Positions 14,276 to 16,167 of a stretch of DNA of 16,167 bases are shown piece after piece. The DNA comes from Alphaproteobacteria bacterium (lineage in GTDB: Bacteria; Pseudomonadota; Alphaproteobacteria; Micavibrionales; UBA2020), in the NCBI GenBank assembly GCA_029266795.1, contig JAQSWE010000038.1, forward strand, positions 1 to 16,167, in the 5' to 3' direction. Both the position numbers and the translations under genes were made by a program. Numbering within the stretch: the first letter of the stretch is position 1; each line of letters starts with the position of its first letter. The notes under the pieces are model-generated. The model did not search any database. It worked only from the letters and a program-made list of their open reading frames with translations, and had not been told where the DNA came from.

Positions 14276-16126
14276 ATGGCGCGTACCGGTTTGTTCAAGG
14301 GTCTGCTGTTTGCCGTACTGGTCGGCGTTTCAACGGTCGCTTATGCGCAAGAGACGCCCCCAGCCATGCACGCTGTCGCCATGCATGGCACACCGAAATA
14401 CCCCGCCGATTTCACCCATTTCGAATACACCAATCCTGACGCGCCCAAGGGCGGGGAAATCAAGCTGGCCGCCGCCGGTACCTTCGATACGCTGAACGGC
14501 TTCATCATCAAGGGCGTGCCGGCGCCCGGCATCGGCATGATCTACCAGCCGCTCACCTCGAAATCCGATGACGAGGCGTTCACCCAATATGGCCAGATCG
14601 CGGAAAGCGTCGAGATGCCCGAAGACCGTTCCTGGGTTGCCTTCAACCTGCGCAAGGAAGCGAAGTGGAGCGACGGCAAACCGCTCACCGCAGACGATGT
14701 CGTGTTCACGTTCAATACGCTGATGAAAGACGGCCATCCGTTCTACCGCGCCTATTACGCCAACGTGAAGGAAGCGAAGGCGGAAACCCCGACCCGCGTG
14801 AAGTTTACCTTCAGCATGGCGGGCAACCGCGAACTGCCGCTGATCATGGGCGAGATGCAGGTGCTGCCGAAACATTACTGGGAAGGTAAAAAATTTGACG
14901 CCACGACACTCGAAGCGCCCATCGGCTCCGGCCCGTATAAAGTAAAGTCCGTCGATGCCGGCAAGCGCATCGTCTACGAGCGCGTGAAAAACTGGTGGGG
15001 CGAAAACTTGCCCGTCAACAAGGGACAGTATAACTTCGACACGATTGTGTACGATGTCTACCGCGACGAAACCGTGCTGCTGCAGGCATTATTCGCCGGC
15101 GAATACGATTTCCGCGCCGAAAATCAGGCGAAAGCGTGGAATTCGGAGTACAACACAGTTCCTGTCAAAGAAGGCTGGATCAAGAAGGAAGAAATCCATC
15201 ACAGCCTGCCGTCCGGCATGCAGGGATTCATCTTCAACACGCGCCGCCCGATCTTCGCCGATGCGCTGACGCGCCGCGCGCTGGGTTATGCGTTCGACTT
15301 CGAATGGTCGAACAAGCAGTTCGCCTTCGGCTCCTACAAGCGCACCAATAGCTACTTCGATAACTCCGAACTGGCATCGACTGGCCGTCCGCAGGGGCGC
15401 GAGCTGGAAATCCTCGAAAAATACCGCGGCAAAATCCCGAACGAAGTCTTCGTCGACGAATTCAAGAGCCCGTCCACGAACGGCACCGGCAGCGATATGC
15501 GCGATAACCTTTCGATGGCAAAGCGGCTGCTGGCGGAAGCCGGCTGGGGCATGGGAGCCGGCAAGGTGCTGGTCAGGGGTGCGGAGGTCCTGAAATTCGA
15601 AATTCTGCTTTCCAGCCCGATGTTCGAACGCTGGACAGCGCCCTTCGTCGCCAACCTTAAAAAACTGGGCGCGGTCGTAACCGTGCGCTCGATCGACCCG
15701 ACGCAGTACCAGAACCGCATGGATAATTTCGATTTCGACATCACGGTCGGCAGTTTCGGCCAGTCGCTCTCGCCCGGCAACGAGCAGCGCGATTTCTGGG
15801 GCTCCGACAAGGTTAACGTCAAGGGCAGCCGCAACCTGATCGGCATCAAGGACCCCATCGTCGACGAGCTCATCAGCCAGATCATCACCGCGAAAGACCG
15901 CGAGGAGCTGGTGGCGACCACGCGCGCGCTCGACCGCATCCTGCTCTGGAGCTATTACCTGATCCCGCATTGGCACATCGATTATTTCCGGATCGCCTAT
16001 TGGGACAAGTTCGGCCGCCCCGAGATCACGCCCAAATACGGTCTCGGCATTCCCGACAGCTGGTGGTACGACACAAAAAAAGCGGCAACCGTCGCCGAGC
16101 GCCTGAAAACGCTGAAAAAAGAATAG
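14276..16126 (+). CDS. yejA: YejA-type periplasmic oligopeptide-binding protein (SBP family 5)
   Basis: This 616-residue protein is predicted to be the periplasmic binding component of a YejABEF-type ABC importer, a system that takes up oligopeptides and, in E. coli, microcin C. A Sec signal peptide covers residues 1-24: basic start, hydrophobic GLLFAVLVGVS, and cleavage AYA/QE. Family motifs resemble those recalled for E. coli YejA: HFEYTNPDAPKGG (48-60) followed by GTFDTLN, WSDGKPLTADDVVFTF, GSGPYKV, AFDFEW with RTNSYF, and a C-terminal ALDRILLWSYY then YGLGIPDSWWYD. The length matches the family at about 600 residues. AGGAGA (14265-14270) lies 5 nt before the ATG. The stop at 16124-16126 is followed 22 nt later by a likely yejB start, as expected for the operon. 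The exact peptide substrate cannot be read from the sequence. The gene is unrelated to the DotA array beyond adjacency. Confidence 0.9.
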   Translation: MARTGLFKGLLFAVLVGVSTVAYAQETPPAMHAVAMHGTPKYPADFTHFEYTNPDAPKGGEIKLAAAGTFDTLNGFIIKGVPAPGIGMIYQPLTSKSDDEAFTQYGQIAESVEMPEDRSWVAFNLRKEAKWSDGKPLTADDVVFTFNTLMKDGHPFYRAYYANVKEAKAETPTRVKFTFSMAGNRELPLIMGEMQVLPKHYWEGKKFDATTLEAPIGSGPYKVKSVDAGKRIVYERVKNWWGENLPVNKGQYNFDTIVYDVYRDETVLLQALFAGEYDFRAENQAKAWNSEYNTVPVKEGWIKKEEIHHSLPSGMQGFIFNTRRPIFADALTRRALGYAFDFEWSNKQFAFGSYKRTNSYFDNSELASTGRPQGRELEILEKYRGKIPNEVFVDEFKSPSTNGTGSDMRDNLSMAKRLLAEAGWGMGAGKVLVRGAEVLKFEILLSSPMFERWTAPFVANLKKLGAVVTVRSIDPTQYQNRMDNFDFDITVGSFGQSLSPGNEQRDFWGSDKVNVKGSRNLIGIKDPIVDELISQIITAKDREELVATTRALDRILLWSYYLIPHWHIDYFRIAYWDKFGRPEITPKYGLGIPDSWWYDTKKAATVAERLKTLKKE

Positions 16127-16148
16127 CGCCCGAAGGGATAACGCCGCC

Positions 16149-16167
16149 GTGCTCGCATATACTATAC
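16149..16167 (+). CDS. Start of yejB-like permease gene, cut by window end
   Basis: GTG at 16149 opens a frame reading MLAYTI before the window ends. YejB permeases typically begin with a short hydrophobic MxAYxIRR-type start, and yejB normally follows yejA. AAGGGA (16133-16138) lies 10 nt upstream as a possible ribosome binding site. With only six codons visible, the call depends on position and the family's usual N-terminus. Confidence 0.55.

Overview
The window reads as chromosomal DNA of a GC-rich Gram-negative bacterium, most likely an alphaproteobacterium. That placement is an inference from codon use and from the type of peptide-transport operon at the right end, and it is not proven by a marker gene. 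Two unrelated blocks are present, all on the + strand.

Block 1 (positions 1 to about 14152) is a head-to-tail array of four paralogous genes for very large polytopic membrane proteins of the DotA/TraY family, the inner-membrane channel component of type IVB (Dot/Icm, IncI-conjugation) secretion systems: 59-3115 (1018 aa), 3334-6246 (970 aa), 6438-10562 (1374 aa) and 10802-14093 (1096 aa if a +1 frameshift near 12230 is corrected). Each copy is its own transcription unit. Upstream of copies 2-4 lies a 76-bp cassette, 87-92% identical by eye, holding a sigma70-type promoter (TTGACG, 17-nt spacer, TAnnAT), an ATAAA-N5-RTAAA direct repeat abutting the -35 box, and a conserved start of the leader. 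The window begins inside the -10 box of the same cassette for copy 1. Every copy ends in a GC-rich hairpin built on the same CCGCCGG/CCGGCGG stem. All four proteins share one core: an N-terminal cytoplasmic PQF-x-x-CF motif, eight predicted membrane segments, a large cysteine-containing periplasmic domain and the DotA/TraY C-terminal membrane signature. They differ mainly in their cytoplasmic ends (N-terminal extensions of about 15 to 80 residues, C-terminal tails of about 49 to 433 residues). No other dot/icm gene lies in the window, so assignment to a working secretion system rests on family membership.

Block 2 (about 14197 to the end) begins after the fourth terminator with its own promoter. 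It encodes a YejA-type periplasmic peptide-binding protein (14276-16126), followed 22 nt later by what looks like the GTG start of yejB, whose codons read MLAYTI before the window ends. This is the start of a YejABEF-type oligopeptide ABC importer operon, with no evident link to the DotA array.

The main point of interest is the array itself: four diverged dotA-like genes with co-conserved promoters, which suggests a co-regulated set of channel variants or a hetero-oligomeric channel, one member of which carries a frameshift.
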